This document shows positions 1 through 12,074 of a stretch of DNA of 64,000 bases, piece after piece. A model generated the notes under the pieces. That model had not been told where the DNA came from, made no database searches, and saw nothing but the letters and a program-made list of their open reading frames with translations. Both the position numbers and the translations under genes were made by a program. Origin of the DNA: Anthopleura xanthogrammica (lineage: Eukaryota; Cnidaria; Anthozoa; Actiniaria; Actiniidae); contig OZ025206.1 of NCBI GenBank assembly GCA_964019055.1, positions 15,659,291 through 15,723,290 of the forward strand. The letters run 5' to 3'. Position 1 is the first letter of the stretch. Every line of letters begins with the position of its first letter.

Positions 1-706
1 ATTCCCAATTCTTTTTTCTATATTGCTTTGTGCGGTGGGCTTTTGGAATTTTTTCCCAATCATTTCCCTGTATATAAGGTTATTTTGCTTTTTCTTTGCT
101 GCCGATGCAAGTATTTCCATTAGTGACATTTTTTGACCGTTTTCTGTGCGATCTTTTAACATCACCTTCCACTGAGGAGGAATTGCCGAAACTAAACACA
201 CCCAATAAAAATAATAGTCAGCTTCTACACCCTTGGTCTCCATAGTCTGCCAATGAAAAAGGAGAGAATCGTCACACAGGTCACTCAAGTGCCATATCCC
301 CTTAGAAGCTAGTTGATGGTAATAACACGATGTTCCTCCAATAGTAATACACCTATTATTCCATAGTGGTTGCTCTAAGATATCCTTATAATTATCAACA
401 CGTCCTCTAGTATCAAAAACTTTTGCCCAGTTTGTTAGCAAGTTTTTATAAAACATCGTAGCTATTGTAGGGATTTTTTTTGGATCGAAGTTATACCCAA
501 TTGATTTAACTCCACCTATTCTATTTAACCATAAAGAAGGTATTATTTTCCAGGGTCTTTCCTCACCATTAAACAGTTTAAAAGCCCACTTTAAGCGATT
601 TGTTTTAATGTAAGACTCGAAATCAGGTAGTCTTAGTCCTCCTTCTTTGTAGTCACCAATCAAAGTATTGTATTTGATTTTTGGTTTCCTACCATGCCAA
701 ATAAAA
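1..706 (-). pseudogene. LINE ORF2 C-terminal part, partial (copy 1)
   Basis: This is the continuation of the copy 1 ORF2 beyond the A7 frameshift. It begins with the CDFIWHGRKPKIK segment that normally follows the RT thumb of L1-type proteins, then GGLRLPDF. It runs off the window at base 1, before the zinc knuckle seen in copy 2. Confidence 0.85.
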
Positions 707-2743
707 TCACATTTCTTTTTTTACCCTTGCTATAAATTTATCAGAGACATCAATTTTTGAGCATATATAATAGAGTTTTGATAGTGCCAAAGACTTTACC
801 ACCAATATTCTGCCATAAAGTGTTAAACTACGCATTCTCCATATAGATAACACTGTTTTAAAATTTTCAAAAACCTTATCAAAGTTATTTGCATCCCTAA
901 TATTTCTATTATAAGAAAAGTGAATCCCTAAAATTTTAACACTCTGCTGATAAAGGTCAACCCATTTAATCGAATCAGTCCTCGGGTTCTCTGGATTATC
1001 TTTGCCTAGCCATGCGGCTTCTGATTTCGAATTATTCACTTTAAGTGATGAGTGCTGGTAAAAGGTGTTTAATGCCCCGAGAGCCATATCCAAGGAATTT
1101 AAATCTTTAAGAAAAAGAGTGGTGTCATCAGCAAAGAGTGTTATCTTTTTATGATTACCATCAGCTCTAAACCCGTGAATCTCTTCGTTTTTCCTAATGA
1201 GAGTGGCAAGCGTTTCAATTACAAGGATAAAGATGTACGGGGAAATAGGGTCTCCCTGTCTGGTGCCCCTCTTGATCTCAAAGAAATTTGTAGCAGTTCC
1301 GTTATTTAAAACACAAGCCATATTCTCCTTCAGAAGCACTCTAATCCATTTTATAAATTGTGGACCAAATCCAAAATGTTTTAAAGTAGCAAAAATATAA
1401 TTTCTTTCTATACTGTCAAAGGCCTTCTGGAAATCTACTGCTAATAAAATCAACGATTGGTTCACTTGAACTAAGTAATCCATAATATCTTCTATTAGAC
1501 GGATTGGTTCTTCAATATTCCTATCTTTTACAAAGGCTGCCTGGTCGGGGTGAGTTAATTTATCCATGTATTTAGACATTCTATTACTTAAGGCTTTACT
1601 GCATATTTTGGAATCAACATTAATCAAGCTAATAGGTCGCCACGAGTCTAATGACCTATTATCCTTATTTGGCTTTTCTATTAGGGTTATTACTGCTTGT
1701 TTTTGTGAAGTTGTTAACTCTCCTTCGTCAAAACTATTGTTTAAACAGCTAACTAGGTCTTTGCTTATACAATCCCAGAAGGCTATATAAAACTCTTTAG
1801 TAAGACCATCATTTCCCGGAGTTTTAGAAGTTCCCAATTGTTTCAAACTAGTAAAGCATTCTGCTATTGTCAAATACCCTTCACACGATAGCATTTCATC
1901 TTGTGACAATGCCGGATTATCAATATGCTTTAGAAAATCGCAACAATCAGCCTCAGTCCCCGTGCCTTTAACATCGTACAAATCTTTATAAAAACTTTCA
2001 ATAACCTTTAAGATTTCTCTACTTGCTGTTATTTCAATTCCTTCATCAATAAGAAGTTTCCTAACGTGGGTTTTATTTTTGTTTCTTCTTTCCAAAGACA
2101 AGAAATATTTATTACTTTTTTCTCCTAGCTCTGCCCACTTAATTTTAGATCTAAGAATCAATCCATCTGTAATATAATCATTCATTACTTCAAGATCTTT
2201 TTTCAAACTGTCATGTTCTGCAACATAACTCGGCATCTTTTCCCAATCGGGTACTTTTTCGATGTCCTTAATTTTTGTTTCGAGATCTTGATACTTTTTT
2301 CGGAGTTTCTTAGCTCTAGCTTTTGCATACTTCATCGTAAATTTCCGTACCTCATATTTAATCAACTCCCAACGGCTCCGTGGGCACAATATATTCATAT
2401 TTGACAATTCATTTTTAACTTCCTGAATTTTGATTTTCATTTGCTCTATATAAATTGAGTCTTCTAAAAGTGAATTATTAAATTTCCAAAACGAAGAACC
2501 CCTTGGACTGTCTTCACAAAACGACTTAATTTTTAACGTTACAGCAGAGTGATCCGTTGAAGGAGATGGTAGAATATCCGTCATTTCAATAAAGGGTTGT
2601 AAGTCATTTGACACAAAAAAATAATCTAATCTACGATACAATACCGTATTAGACTTGGATTGCTTCCCTTGTCCTTTTCCTGACCAGGTATAACGCTTTA
2701 GTGAACTGTTTCGAATACGCCAAATATCACACAAATCTAGCTC
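707..2743 (-). pseudogene. LINE ORF2 fragment: endonuclease C-terminus plus reverse transcriptase (copy 1)
   Basis: The reading frame encodes the end of an apurinic-type endonuclease (RLDYFF at residues 35-40 and the catalytic-type TDHSAV at 60-65, counted from the first Met at 2734) and a complete reverse-transcriptase core. RT motif A is DFQKAFD (434-440), motif B is GTRQGDPISPYIF (490-502) and motif C is FADD (534-537). The protein is identical to the copy 2 frame. The frame extends upstream of that Met through ELDL to the truncation point, so the Met is not a real start. It ends in a stop straight after an A7 run (minus strand); removing one A restores the frame into the C-terminal part. 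RT motifs are intact, but the element lacks most of its endonuclease and its ORF1, so it is dead for autonomous movement. Confidence 0.9.
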
Positions 2744-4516
2744 TAAAAAGACAGTCTAAATGTTATTTTTTAGCACTTAAAATATTTTTTCCAAAATGGG
2801 CCCAAAATTGAATTTTTCGATGACCGCAGAGTGGGAAAAAATCTCAAAATTGGGTCTTGCATAAATTCTGCTTCTTTTTTACTGAAATCAATTGGAAATA
2901 TTTCAGATGTTACTCCGAAGTAAAAAACACAGTCTAAATGTTATTTTTTAGCACTTCAAATATTTTTGCCAAAATGGGCCCAAAATTGAATTTTTCGATG
3001 ACTGCGGAGTGGGGAAAACATCTCAAAATTGGGTCTTGCTAAAATTCTGCTTCTTTTTCACTGAAATCAATTGGAAATAATTCAGATGTGACTCAGGAGT
3101 AAAAAAGACAGTCTAAATGTTATTTTTTAGCACTTAAAATATTTTTGACAAAATGGGCCCAAAATTGAATTTTTCAATGACCGCGGAGTGGAGAAAAATC
3201 TCAAAATTGGGTCTTGCTTAAATTCTTCTTGTTTTTCACTAAAATCAATTGGAAATAATTCAGATGTTACTCAGAAGTAAAAAAGACAGTCTAAATGTTA
3301 TTTTTTAGCACTTAAAATATTTTTGACAAAATGGGCCCAAAATTGAATTTTTCGATGACCGCGGAGTGGGGAAAAATCTCAAAATTGGGTCTTGCTAAAA
3401 TTCTGCTTCTTTTTTACTGAAATCAATTGGAAATATTTCAGATGTTACTCAGAAGTAAAAAAGACAGTCTAAATGTTATTTTTTAGCACTTAAAATATTT
3501 TTGACAAAATGGGCCCAAAATTGAATTTTTCGATGACCGCGGAGTGGAGAAAAATCTCAAAATTGGGTCTTGCTAAAATTCTGCTTCTTTCTCACTGAAA
3601 TCAATTGGAAATAATTCAGATGTTACTCAGAAGTAAAAAAGACAGTCTAAATGTTATTTTTTAGAACTTAAAATATTTTTGCCAAAATGGGCCCAAAATT
3701 GAATTTTTCGATGACCGCGGAGTGGGGAAAAATCTCAAAATTGGGTCTTGCTAAAATTCTGCTTCTTTTTCACTGAAATCAATTGGAAATAATTCAGATG
3801 TTACTCAGAAGTAAAAAAGACAGTCTTAATGTTATTTTTTAGCACTTCAAATATTTTTGCCAAAATGGGCCCAAAATTGAATTTTTCGATGACCGCGGAG
3901 TGGGAAAACATCTCAAAATTGGGTCTTGCATAAATTCTGCTTCTTTTTCACTGAAATCAATTGGAAATAATTCAGATGTGACTCAGAAGTAAAAAAGACA
4001 GTCTAAATGTTATTTTTTAGAACTTAAAATATTTTTGCCAAAATGGGCCCAAAATTGAATTTTTCGATGACCGCGGAGTGGGGAAAAATCTCAAAATTGG
4101 GTCTTGCTAAAATTCTGCTTCTTTTTCACTGAAATCAATTGGAAATAATTCAGATGTTACTCAGAAGTAAAAAAGACAGTCTTAATGTTATTTTTTAGCA
4201 CTTCAAATATTTTTGCCAAAATGGGCCCAAAATTGAATTTTTCGATGACCGCGGAGTGGGAAAACATCTCAAAATTGGGTCTTGCATAAATTCTGCTTCT
4301 TTTTCACTGAAATCAATTGGAAATAATTCAGATGTTACTCAGAAGTAAAAAAGACAGTCTAAATGTTATTTCTTAGCACTTCAAATATTTTTGCCAAAAT
4401 GGACCCAAAATTGAATTTTTCGATGACCGCGGAGTGGGGAAAATTCTCAAAATTGGGTCTTGCTAAAATTCTGCTTCTTTTTCACTGAAATCAATTGGAA
4501 ATAATTCAGATGTTAC

Positions 4517-5228
4517 TCACAAGTAAAAAAGACAGTCTAAATGTTATTTTTTAGCACTTGAAATATTTTTGCCAAAATGGGCCCAAAATTGAATTTTTCG
4601 ATGACCGCAGAGTGGGAAAAAATCTCAAAATTGGGTCTTGCTTAAATTCTGCTTCTTTCTCACTGAAATCAATTGGAAATAATTCAGATGTTACTCAGAA
4701 GTAAAAAAGACAGTCTAAATGTTATTTTTTAGGACTTCAAATGTTTTTGCCAAAATGGACCCAAAATTGATATTTTCGATGACCGCGGAGTGGGGAAAAA
4801 TCTCAAAATTGGGTCTTGCTTAAATTCTGCTTCTTTCTCACTGAAATCAATTGGAAATAATTCAGATGTTACTCACAAGTAAAAAAGACAGTCTAAATGT
4901 TATTTTTTAGCACTTGAAATATTTTTGCCAAAATGGGCCCAAAATTGAATTTTTCGATGACCGCAGAGTGGGAAAAAATCTCAAAATTGGGTCTTGCTTA
5001 AATTCTGCTTCTTTCTCACTGAAATCAATTGGAAATAATTCAGATGTTACTCAGAAGTAAAAAAGACAGTCTAAATGTTATTTTTTAGGACTTCAAATGT
5101 TTTTGTCAAAATGGACCCAAAATTGATATTTTCGATGACCGCGGAGTGGGGAAAAATCTCAAAATTGGGTCTTGCTAAAATTCTGCTTCTTTTTTACTGA
5201 AATCAATTGGAAATATTTCAGATGTTAC
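4517..5228. repeat. Dimeric higher-order repeat (2 x 356 bp)
   Basis: The diagnostic CTCACAAG variant recurs exactly 356 bp apart (4516 and 4872). The neighbouring GGACTTCAAATGTTTTTG and TTGATATTTTCG variants recur with it, showing duplication of a two-monomer block. Confidence 0.8.
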
Positions 5229-5237
5229 TCAGAAGTA

Positions 5238-5250
5238 AAAAAGACAGTCT
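5238..5250. repeat. Target-site duplication, left copy
   Basis: AAAAAGACAGTCT directly precedes the T24 tract that is the poly(A) tail of the minus-strand LINE. The same 13 bases follow the LINE 5' end at 8642-8654, as expected for target-primed reverse transcription into a satellite monomer. Confidence 0.9.
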
Positions 5251-5372
5251 TTTTTTTTTTTTTTTTTTTTTTTTATAATCTTTAATAAATTAATCACTAT
5301 ACAAATTTACAACAATTAATAATCAATAACAAAAAAGAAAAAAGTAATATTAACAAGGCTAATAACAGATTA

Positions 5373-6603
5373 CTAGTTTTTACAGGTGTCAGAGCATATT
5401 AGTTTTTCCCATTTACTTAAGTGATTTACAAGTTTTCCCCTCTTCAAAGCAATTTTATATTCTATTGTTTGTGTCAGCCTTAGGTGGTTAAGAAACAGAT
5501 GTAGTGTTGGTATTTTCCCTTGTGATCTATATTTATATAATAGTAGTTTGTATATAATAAGTATCTGATTGATCAAAGCTTCACACTTTTTCGACTCTAC
5601 GCCCAATATAATGTTAGCAATATTTAGTTCTGGCAAGATTATATCAAATTGATAAAGCCAAGTTTTAATTTGGAAATAAAAATTTTTGGATTCCATGCAC
5701 TCTATGAAAAGATGATCAACCGATTCGGTATGAGTGGAGCAGAACGAGCAATTTGGCAGTGGTATTAATTTAAAACGAAATAAATCTTTGTTTAGATACA
5801 AACAATTATTTAATATTTTGAACTGAAAGCATCTTGTGTATGTGTCTATTACTGAACTATATATGCGCAAGTATATGTTTTCCCAGTTTGTAATAACATT
5901 CCCAATTCTTTTTTCTATATTGCTTTGTGCGGTGGGCTTTTGGAATTTTTTCCCAATCATTTCCCTGTATATAAGGTTATTTTGCTTTTTCTTTGCTGCC
6001 GATGCAAGTATTTCCATTAGTGACATTTTTTGACCGTTTTCTGTGCGATCTTTTAACATCACCTTCCACTGAGGAGGAATTGCCGAAACTAAACACACCC
6101 AATAAAAATAATAGTCAGCTTCTACACCCTTGGTCTCCATAGTCTGCCAATGAAAAAGGAGAGAATCGTCACACAGGTCACTCAAGTGCCATATCCCCTT
6201 AGAAGCTAGTTGATGGTAATAACACGATGTTCCTCCAATAGTAATACACCTATTATTCCATAGTGGTTGCTCTAAGATATCCTTATAATTATCAACACGT
6301 CCTCTAGTATCAAAAACTTTTGCCCAGTTTGTTAGCAAGTTTTTATAAAACATCGTAGCTATTGTAGGGATTTTTTTTGGATCGAAGTTATACCCAATTG
6401 ATTTAACTCCACCTATTCTATTTAACCATAAAGAAGGTATTATTTTCCAGGGTCTTTCCTCACCATTAAACAGTTTAAAAGCCCACTTTAAGCGATTTGT
6501 TTTAATGTAAGACTCGAAATCAGGTAGTCTTAGTCCTCCTTCTTTGTAGTCACCAATCAAAGTATTGTATTTGATTTTTGGTTTCCTACCATGCCAAATA
6601 AAA
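5373..6603 (-). pseudogene. LINE ORF2 C-terminal domain with CCHC knuckle (copy 2)
   Basis: This is the downstream part of ORF2 after the frameshift. Counting from the Met at 6560 it is 395 residues. GGLRLPDF lies near the start and a C-x2-C-x8-H-x4-C zinc knuckle lies at residues 271-288 (C271, C274, H283, C288), typical of the L1-type ORF2 C-terminus. It ends with a stop at 5373, followed by a short 3' UTR and the poly(A) tract. Confidence 0.9.
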
Positions 6604-8640
6604 TCACATTTCTTTTTTTACCCTTGCTATAAATTTATCAGAGACATCAATTTTTGAGCATATATAATAGAGTTTTGATAGTGCCAAAGACTTTACCACC
6701 AATATTCTGCCATAAAGTGTTAAACTACGCATTCTCCATATAGATAACACTGTTTTAAAATTTTCAAAAACCTTATCAAAGTTATTTGCATCCCTAATAT
6801 TTCTATTATAAGAAAAGTGAATCCCTAAAATTTTAACACTCTGCTGATAAAGGTCAACCCATTTAATCGAATCAGTCCTCGGGTTCTCTGGATTATCTTT
6901 GCCTAGCCATGCGGCTTCTGATTTCGAATTATTCACTTTAAGTGATGAGTGCTGGTAAAAGGTGTTTAATGCCCCGAGAGCCATATCCAAGGAATTTAAA
7001 TCTTTAAGAAAAAGAGTGGTGTCATCAGCAAAGAGTGTTATCTTTTTATGATTACCATCAGCTCTAAACCCGTGAATCTCTTCGTTTTTCCTAATGAGAG
7101 TGGCAAGCGTTTCAATTACAAGGATAAAGATGTACGGGGAAATAGGGTCTCCCTGTCTGGTGCCCCTCTTGATCTCAAAGAAATTTGTAGCAGTTCCGTT
7201 ATTTAAAACACAAGCCATATTCTCCTTCAGAAGCACTCTAATCCATTTTATAAATTGTGGACCAAATCCAAAATGTTTTAAAGTAGCAAAAATATAATTT
7301 CTTTCTATACTGTCAAAGGCCTTCTGGAAATCTACTGCTAATAAAATCAACGATTGGTTCACTTGAACTAAGTAATCCATAATATCTTCTATTAGACGGA
7401 TTGGTTCTTCAATATTCCTATCTTTTACAAAGGCTGCCTGGTCGGGGTGAGTTAATTTATCCATGTATTTAGACATTCTATTACTTAAGGCTTTACTGCA
7501 TATTTTGGAATCAACATTAATCAAGCTAATAGGTCGCCACGAGTCTAATGACCTATTATCCTTATTTGGCTTTTCTATTAGGGTTATTACTGCTTGTTTT
7601 TGTGAAGTTGTTAACTCTCCTTCGTCAAAACTATTGTTTAAACAGCTAACTAGGTCTTTGCTTATACAATCCCAGAAGGCTATATAAAACTCTTTAGTAA
7701 GACCATCATTTCCCGGAGTTTTAGAAGTTCCCAATTGTTTCAAACTAGTAAAGCATTCTGCTATTGTCAAATACCCTTCACACGATAGCATTTCATCTTG
7801 TGACAATGCCGGATTATCAATATGCTTTAGAAAATCGCAACAATCAGCCTCAGTCCCCGTGCCTTTAACATCGTACAAATCTTTATAAAAACTTTCAATA
7901 ACCTTTAAGATTTCTCTACTTGCTGTTATTTCAATTCCTTCATCAATAAGAAGTTTCCTAACGTGGGTTTTATTTTTGTTTCTTCTTTCCAAAGACAAGA
8001 AATATTTATTACTTTTTTCTCCTAGCTCTGCCCACTTAATTTTAGATCTAAGAATCAATCCATCTGTAATATAATCATTCATTACTTCAAGATCTTTTTT
8101 CAAACTGTCATGTTCTGCAACATAACTCGGCATCTTTTCCCAATCGGGTACTTTTTCGATGTCCTTAATTTTTGTTTCGAGATCTTGATACTTTTTTCGG
8201 AGTTTCTTAGCTCTAGCTTTTGCATACTTCATCGTAAATTTCCGTACCTCATATTTAATCAACTCCCAACGGCTCCGTGGGCACAATATATTCATATTTG
8301 ACAATTCATTTTTAACTTCCTGAATTTTGATTTTCATTTGCTCTATATAAATTGAGTCTTCTAAAAGTGAATTATTAAATTTCCAAAACGAAGAACCCCT
8401 TGGACTGTCTTCACAAAACGACTTAATTTTTAACGTTACAGCAGAGTGATCCGTTGAAGGAGATGGTAGAATATCCGTCATTTCAATAAAGGGTTGTAAG
8501 TCATTTGACACAAAAAAATAATCTAATCTACGATACAATACCGTATTAGACTTGGATTGCTTCCCTTGTCCTTTTCCTGACCAGGTATAACGCTTTAGTG
8601 AACTGTTTCGAATACGCCAAATATCACACAAATCTAGCTC
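6604..8640 (-). pseudogene. LINE ORF2 fragment: endonuclease C-terminus plus reverse transcriptase (copy 2)
   Basis: The 675-residue frame (from the first Met at 8631) is identical to copy 1. It has an endonuclease tail (RLDYFF 35-40, TDHSAV 60-65), a lysine-rich linker of about 90-250, and an RT domain of about 290-650 with DFQKAFD (434-440), RQGDPISPY (492-500) and FADD (534-537). The catalytic aspartates are present. The frame stops at VKKEM just after an A7 run near 6613-6619. Reading with one fewer A gives VKKKCDFIWHGRKPK, the expected continuation, so a single-base insertion breaks the protein. Confidence 0.92.
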
Positions 8641-8641
8641 T

Positions 8642-8654
8642 AAAAAGACAGTCT
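8642..8654. repeat. Target-site duplication, right copy
   Basis: AAAAAGACAGTCT immediately follows the truncated LINE 5' end (AGCTCT) and is where the satellite resumes in register. It matches 5238-5250 exactly. Confidence 0.9.
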
Positions 8655-11600
8655 AAATGTTATTTTTTAGCACTTAAAATATTTTTTCCAAAATGGGCCC
8701 AAAATTGAATTTTTCGATGACCGCGGAGTGGGAAAAAATCTCAAAATTGGGTCTTGCATAAATTCTGCTTCTTTTTTACTGAAATCAATTGGAAATATTT
8801 CAGATGTTACTCCGAAGTAAAAAACACAGTCTAAATGTTATTTTTTAGCACTTCAAATATTTTTGCCAAAATGGGCCCAAAATTGAATTTTTCGATGACT
8901 GCGGAGTGGGGAAAACATCTCAAAATTGGGTCTTGCTAAAATTCTGCTTCTTTTTCACTGAAATCAATTGGAAATAATTCAGATGTGACTCAGGAGTAAA
9001 AAAGACAGTCTAAATGTTATTTTTTAGCACTTAAAATATTTTTGACAAAATGGGCCCAAAATTGAATTTTTCAATGACCGCGGAGTGGAGAAAAATCTCA
9101 AAATTGGGTCTTGCTTAAATTCTTCTTGTTTTTCACTAAAATCAATTGGAAATAATTCAGATGTTACTCAGAAGTAAAAAAGACAGTCTAAATGTTATTT
9201 TTTAGCACTTAAAATATTTTTGACAAAATGGGCCCAAAATTGAATTTTTCGATGACCGCGGAGTGGGGAAAAATCTCAAAATTGGGTCTTGCTAAAATTC
9301 TGCTTCTTTTTTACTGAAATCAATTGGAAATATTTCAGATGTTACTCAGAAGTAAAAAAGACAGTCTAAATGTTATTTTTTAGCACTTAAAATATTTTTG
9401 ACAAAATGGGCCCAAAATTGAATTTTTCGATGACCGCGGAGTGGAGAAAAATCTCAAAATTGGGTCTTGCTAAAATTCTGCTTCTTTCTCACTGAAATCA
9501 ATTGGAAATAATTCAGATGTTACTCAGAAGTAAAAAAGACAGTCTAAATGTTATTTTTTAGAACTTAAAATATTTTTGCCAAAATGGGCCCAAAATTGAA
9601 TTTTTCGATGACCGCGGAGTGGGGAAAAATCTCAAAATTGGGTCTTGCTAAAATTCTGCTTCTTTTTCACTGAAATCAATTGGAAATAATTCAGATGTTA
9701 CTCAGAAGTAAAAAAGACAGTCTTAATGTTATTTTTTAGCACTTCAAATATTTTTGCCAAAATGGGCCCAAAATTGAATTTTTCGATGACCGCGGAGTGG
9801 GAAAACATCTCAAAATTGGGTCTTGCATAAATTCTGCTTCTTTTTCACTGAAATCAATTGGAAATAATTCAGATGTTACTCAGAAGTAAAAAAGACAGTC
9901 TAAATGTTATTTCTTAGCACTTCAAATATTTTTGCCAAAATGGACCCAAAATTGAATTTTTCGATGACCGCGGAGTGGGGAAAATTCTCAAAATTGGGTC
10001 TTGCTAAAATTCTGCTTCTTTTTCACTGAAATCAATTGGAAATATTTCAGATGTTACTCAGAAGTAAAAAAGACAGTCTAAATGTTATTTTTCAGCACTT
10101 AAAATATTTTTGCCAAAATGGGCCCAAAATTGAATTTTTCGATGACCGCGGAGTGGGGAAAACATCTCAAAATTGGGTCTTGCTAAAATTCTGCTTCTTT
10201 TTCACTGAAATCAATTGGAAATAATTCAGATGTGACTCAGGAGTAAAAAAGACAGTCTAAATGTTATTTTTTAGCATTTAAAATATTTTTGCCAAAATGG
10301 ACCCAAAATTGAATTTTTCGATGACCGCGGATTGGGAAAAAATCTCAAAATTGGGTCTTGCTTAAATTCTACTTCTTTTTTACTGAAATCAATTGGAAAT
10401 ACTTCAGATGTTACTCAGAAGTAAAAAAGACAGTCTAAATGTTATTTTTTAGCACTTAAAATATTTTTGACAAAATGGGCCCAAAATTGAATTTTTCGAT
10501 GACCGCAGAGTGGGAAAAAATCTCAAAATTGGGTCTTGCTTAAATTCTGCTTCTTTCTCACTGAAATCAATTGGAAATAATTCAGATGTTACTCAGAAGT
10601 AAAAAAGACAGTCTAAATGTTATTTTTTAGGACTTCAAATGTTTTTTCCAAAATGGACCCAAAATTGAATTTTTCGATGACCGCGGAGTGGGAAAAAATC
10701 TCAAAATTGGGTCTTGCATAAATTCTGCTTCTTTTTTACTGAAATCAATTGGAAATATTTCAGATGTTACTCAGAAGTAAAAAAGACAGTCTAAATGTTA
10801 TTTTTTAGCACTTCAAATATTTTTGCTAAAATGGGCCCAAAATTGAATTTTTCGATGACCGCGGAGTGGGGAAAACATCTCAAAATTGGGTCTTGCTAAA
10901 ATTCTGCTTCTTTTTTACTGAAATCAATTGGAAATAATTCAGATGTGACTCAGAAGTAAAAAAGACAGTCTAAATGTTATTTTTTAGCACTTAAAATATT
11001 TTTGCCAAAATGGGCCCAAAATTGAATTTTTCGATGACCGCGGATTGGGAAAAAATCTCAAAATTGGGTCTTGCTTAAATTCTACTTCTTTTTCACTGAA
11101 ATCAATTGGAAATAATTCAGATGTGACTCAGGAGTAAAAAAGACAGTCTAAATGTTATTTTTTAGCACTTAAAATATTTTTGACAAAATGGGCCCAAAAT
11201 TGAATTTTTCGATGACCGCGGAGTGGAGAAAAATCTCAAAATTGGGTCTTGCTTAAATTCTTCTTGTTTTTCACTAAAATCAATTGGAAATAATTCAGAT
11301 GTTACTCAGAAGTAAAAAAGACAGTCTAAATGTTATTTTTTAGCACTTAAAATATTTTTGACAAAATGGGCCCAAAATTGAATTTTTTTCGATGACCGCG
11401 GAGTGGGAAAAAATCTGAAAATTGGTTCTTGCTAAAATTCTTCGACTTTTTCACTGAAATCAATTGGAAATGATTCAGATGTTACTCAGAAGTAAGAAAG
11501 ACAGTCTTAATGTTATTTTTTAGCATTTCAAATATTTTTGCCAAAATGGGCCCAAAATTGAATTTTTATCGATGACCGCGGAGTGGGAAAAAATCTGAAA

Positions 11601-11857
11601 ATTGGTTCTTGCAAAAATTCTTCGACTTTTTCACTAAAATCAATTGGAAATGATTCAGATGTTACTCAGAAGTAAAAAAGACAGTTTAAATGTTATTTTT
11701 TACCACTTAAAATATTTTTGCCAAAATGGGCCCAAAATTGAATTTTTCGATGACCGCGGAGTGGGGAAAAATCTCAAAATTGGGTCTTGCTACAATTCTG
11801 CTTCTTTTTTACTGAAATCAATTGGAAATAATTCAGATGTTAATCAGAAGTAAAAAA
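8655..11857. repeat. 178-bp satellite array, homogeneous segment
   Basis: About 18 standard 178-bp monomers follow LINE copy 2. Variation is limited to scattered substitutions (for example GACAAAATGGG versus GCCAAAATGGG, and CGGATTGGG) and small insertions (TTTTTTTCGATG at about 11386). Neither the 154-bp deletion type nor the AGGTAATAAATT subtype occurs here, unlike the rest of the array. Confidence 0.93.
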
Positions 11858-12074
11858 GACAGTCTAAATGTTATTTTTTAGTTGATAAAATATTTTTGCT
11901 AAAATAGTCCAAAAATTGAATTTTTCAATGAAATTTGTATCTTGCTTAAATCTGGTCTTTTTTCATAGGATGGAATTGGAAATCTTTCCGATGTTACTAA
12001 GAGGAATTAAAGTGACTCTAAATGTTATTTCTTAGCTCATAATTTTTTCCTCAAAAGGGCCCAAAATTGAATTT

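Larger units (their letters stand above)
1..2744 (-). mobile_element. L1-like non-LTR retrotransposon, copy 1 (3' part outside window)
   Basis: This is a minus-strand LINE whose 3' end lies beyond the left edge of the window. Its sequence matches 5898-8641 at a constant offset of 5897 bp, and the 675-residue reverse-transcriptase reading frame is identical in both copies. The 5' end, on the right, is truncated inside the endonuclease domain and abuts the satellite at about 2744. Here the 13-bp sequence AAAAAGACAGTCT (2745-2757) is the right-hand member of the target-site duplication seen around copy 2. The L1-like assignment rests on the endonuclease-RT-CCHC layout and is by eye. Confidence 0.9.
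2758..5250. repeat. 178-bp satellite array, segment between the two LINE copies
   Basis: About 14 tandem monomers of 178 bp. Each runs from AAAAAAGACAGTCTAAATG through TTATTTTTTAGCACTT, GGGCCC, a TTTTTCGATGACCGCGG stretch and CAATTGGAAATAATTCAGA back to AGAAGT. All units here are the standard full-length type. Two dimer (356-bp) duplications are visible: the units with GAACTTAAAAT at about 3663 and 4020, and the ACTCACAAG units at about 4513 and 4869. The segment ends in the target-site duplication at 5238-5250. No coding potential: 178 is not a multiple of three and frames close after about one unit. Confidence 0.95.
5251..8641 (-). mobile_element. L1-like non-LTR retrotransposon, copy 2 (5'-truncated)
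   Basis: A 3.4-kb minus-strand LINE. It has a poly(A) tail (T24 at 5251-5274), a roughly 100-bp 3' UTR (5275-5372), an ORF2 split by one frameshift, and a 5' truncation within the endonuclease domain at 8641. It is flanked by a 13-bp target-site duplication. The C-terminal CCHC motif and the RT motif set resemble the L1/Tx1 group; I cannot place the clade without a phylogeny. Confidence 0.93.
5898..10030. repeat. Second copy of a ~5.9-kb LINE-plus-satellite tandem duplication
   Basis: Window bases 1 to about 3978 match 5898 to about 9875 at a constant 5897-bp offset, through the LINE and on into the adjacent satellite. I saw one substitution just right of the LINE (CGCAGAG at about 2826 versus CGCGGAG). 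Copy 1 also carries an extra 356-bp dimer at about 3985-4340. After correcting for it, the match continues to about 4500 / 10030 and is then lost. The left boundary lies outside the window. Confidence 0.85.

Noticed and set aside
1197..2404. Plus-strand open frames within LINE copy 1 (and the same in copy 2)
   Set aside because: They are antisense shadows of the reverse-transcriptase frame, without any recognisable domain.
1..10030. Treating the two LINE copies as a pure assembly duplication
   Set aside because: At least one substitution and a 356-bp length difference separate the copies, which favours a real duplication, though an unphased haplotype join cannot be excluded from sequence alone.
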